A stretch of 6,554 nt of DNA. Origin: Caryophanales bacterium (lineage in GTDB: Bacteria > Bacillota_I > Bacilli_A > RFN20 > CAG-826). Where the stretch lies: assembly GCA_028726925.1 (NCBI GenBank), contig JAQYPI010000090.1, positions 1 to 6,554 on the forward strand. The letters are read 5' to 3'. The position numbers and the translations under genes were made by a program. The notes under the pieces are model-generated. The model saw only the letters and a program-made list of their open reading frames with translations. It was not told the DNA's origin and did no database searches. Below, piece after piece: positions 6,009 through 6,554 of this stretch (the stretch's first letter is position 1; the number at the start of each line of letters is the position of its first letter).

Positions 6009-6554
6009 TCAGTGGAGAATCTCGGCAACGGTGCCGGCGCCGACGGTGCGGCCGCCTTCACGGATGGAGAACTTGGTGCCCTTTTCCATAGCGATCGGGT
6101 GGATGAGTTCGACGGTGAAGGTGACGTTGTCGCCCGGCATGACCATGTCAACGCCCGCGGGGAGCGTGATGGAGCCAGTGATGTCGGTGGTGTGGAAGAA
6201 GAATTGCGGACGGTAGCCGTTGAGGAAGTGGGTGTGACGGCCGCCTTCTTCTTTCTTGAGGATGTAGGTGGTAGCGGTGAACTTGTCGTGGGGGATGATG
6301 GATCCCGGCTTGGCAAGGACCTGGCCACGCTCGACCTGGTCGTGGGTGATGCCACGGAGGAGGGCGCCGATGTTGTCGCCGGATTCAGCGAAGTCGAGGG
6401 TCTTGCGGAACATCTCGAGGCCGGTGACGACGGTCTTCTGGGTAGGACGGATGCCGACGATTTCAGCTTCGTCGTTCATCTTGATCATACCACGCTCGAC
6501 ACGGCCGGTGACGACGGTGCCACGGCCGGAGATGGTCATGACGTCTTCGATCGG
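6009..6554 (-). CDS. tuf: Translation elongation factor Tu (C-terminal part, domains 2 and 3)
   Basis: EF-Tu carries aminoacyl-tRNA to the ribosome as a GTP complex. The gene enters from the right edge. The visible 181 residues begin with PIEDVMTISGRG and end with GTVAEILH, matching roughly the last 45% of the protein from the middle of domain 2. Hallmarks are GRGTVVTGRVERG, LLRGI, RGQVLAKPGSI, GRHTHFLNGYRPQFFF, TDITGSI, MVMPGDNV and FSIREGGRTVGAG. The in-frame ATG at 6539 is internal, because the upstream codons continue the EF-Tu sequence. That residue is usually Phe in other EF-Tu proteins (DVFTI/DVFSI). The GTP-binding domain lies outside the window. Codon use is strongly biased, as expected for a very highly expressed gene. 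A strong terminator follows. Confidence 0.98.
   Translation of the reverse strand, partial: PIEDVMTISGRGTVVTGRVERGMIKMNDEAEIVGIRPTQKTVVTGLEMFRKTLDFAESGDNIGALLRGITHDQVERGQVLAKPGSIIPHDKFTATTYILKKEEGGRHTHFLNGYRPQFFFHTTDITGSITLPAGVDMVMPGDNVTFTVELIHPIAMEKGTKFSIREGGRTVGAGTVAEILH

Noticed and set aside
6060..6080. Ser in FSIREGG where E. coli EF-Tu has Ala375, a position tied to kirromycin resistance
   Set aside because: Ser is the normal residue here in many Firmicutes, so it says more about lineage than about acquired resistance.
6009..6539. Complete short EF-Tu-like protein starting at the ATG 6539
   Set aside because: The frame stays open to the window edge and the upstream codons (PIEDV) match EF-Tu, so this is the end of a full tuf gene, not a separate short one.

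Overview
This is an ordinary-looking chromosomal segment of a Gram-positive-type bacterium, probably a member of the Firmicutes/Bacilli (perhaps an uncultured gut lineage; this is inference). The clues are a lipoprotein-anchored sugar-binding protein, AAAGGAG-type ribosome binding sites, cre/LacI-like operator boxes, T-rich intrinsic terminators and an EF-Tu carrying the FSIREGG form common in Firmicutes. TGA is used as stop and TGG as Trp, so the standard bacterial code applies and not the mycoplasma one. Coding density is high, codons favour C at third positions, and the only AT-rich stretches are the intergenic gaps.

Left part, + strand (1-2771): the end of a carbohydrate ABC transporter operon. 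The C-terminal 53 codons of a first permease (MalF/UgpA type) overlap the second permease (MalG/UgpE type) by ATGA. A 118-base regulatory gap follows, with nested inverted repeats, two cre/LacI-type boxes and a TATAAT. Then comes a 502-residue substrate-binding lipoprotein. No ATPase or regulator lies in the window. Putting the binding protein last, behind its own operator-promoter, is less usual than the common order (binding protein first).

Middle (2772-3216): a hairpin with a poor T-tract, then a small orphan two-helix membrane protein, then a strong hairpin that can terminate transcription from both sides.

Right part, - strand (3215-6554), read from right to left: the C-terminal half of tuf (EF-Tu), its terminator, a six-helix membrane diguanylate cyclase, its terminator, and an RDD-family membrane protein with a large extracellular insert and a long acidic tail. 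Each gene has its own terminator, so they look like separate or read-through-linked units rather than a pathway. The cyclase has all catalytic motifs but a degenerate inhibitory site.

I found no mobile element, CRISPR array, tRNA or rRNA, and no clear novel multi-gene system. The most worthwhile leads are the composite operator before the binding protein, the unusual RDD protein, the membrane cyclase lacking an I-site behind tuf, and the orphan small membrane protein with no clear translation start signal. No stretch over 300 bases is without a gene.
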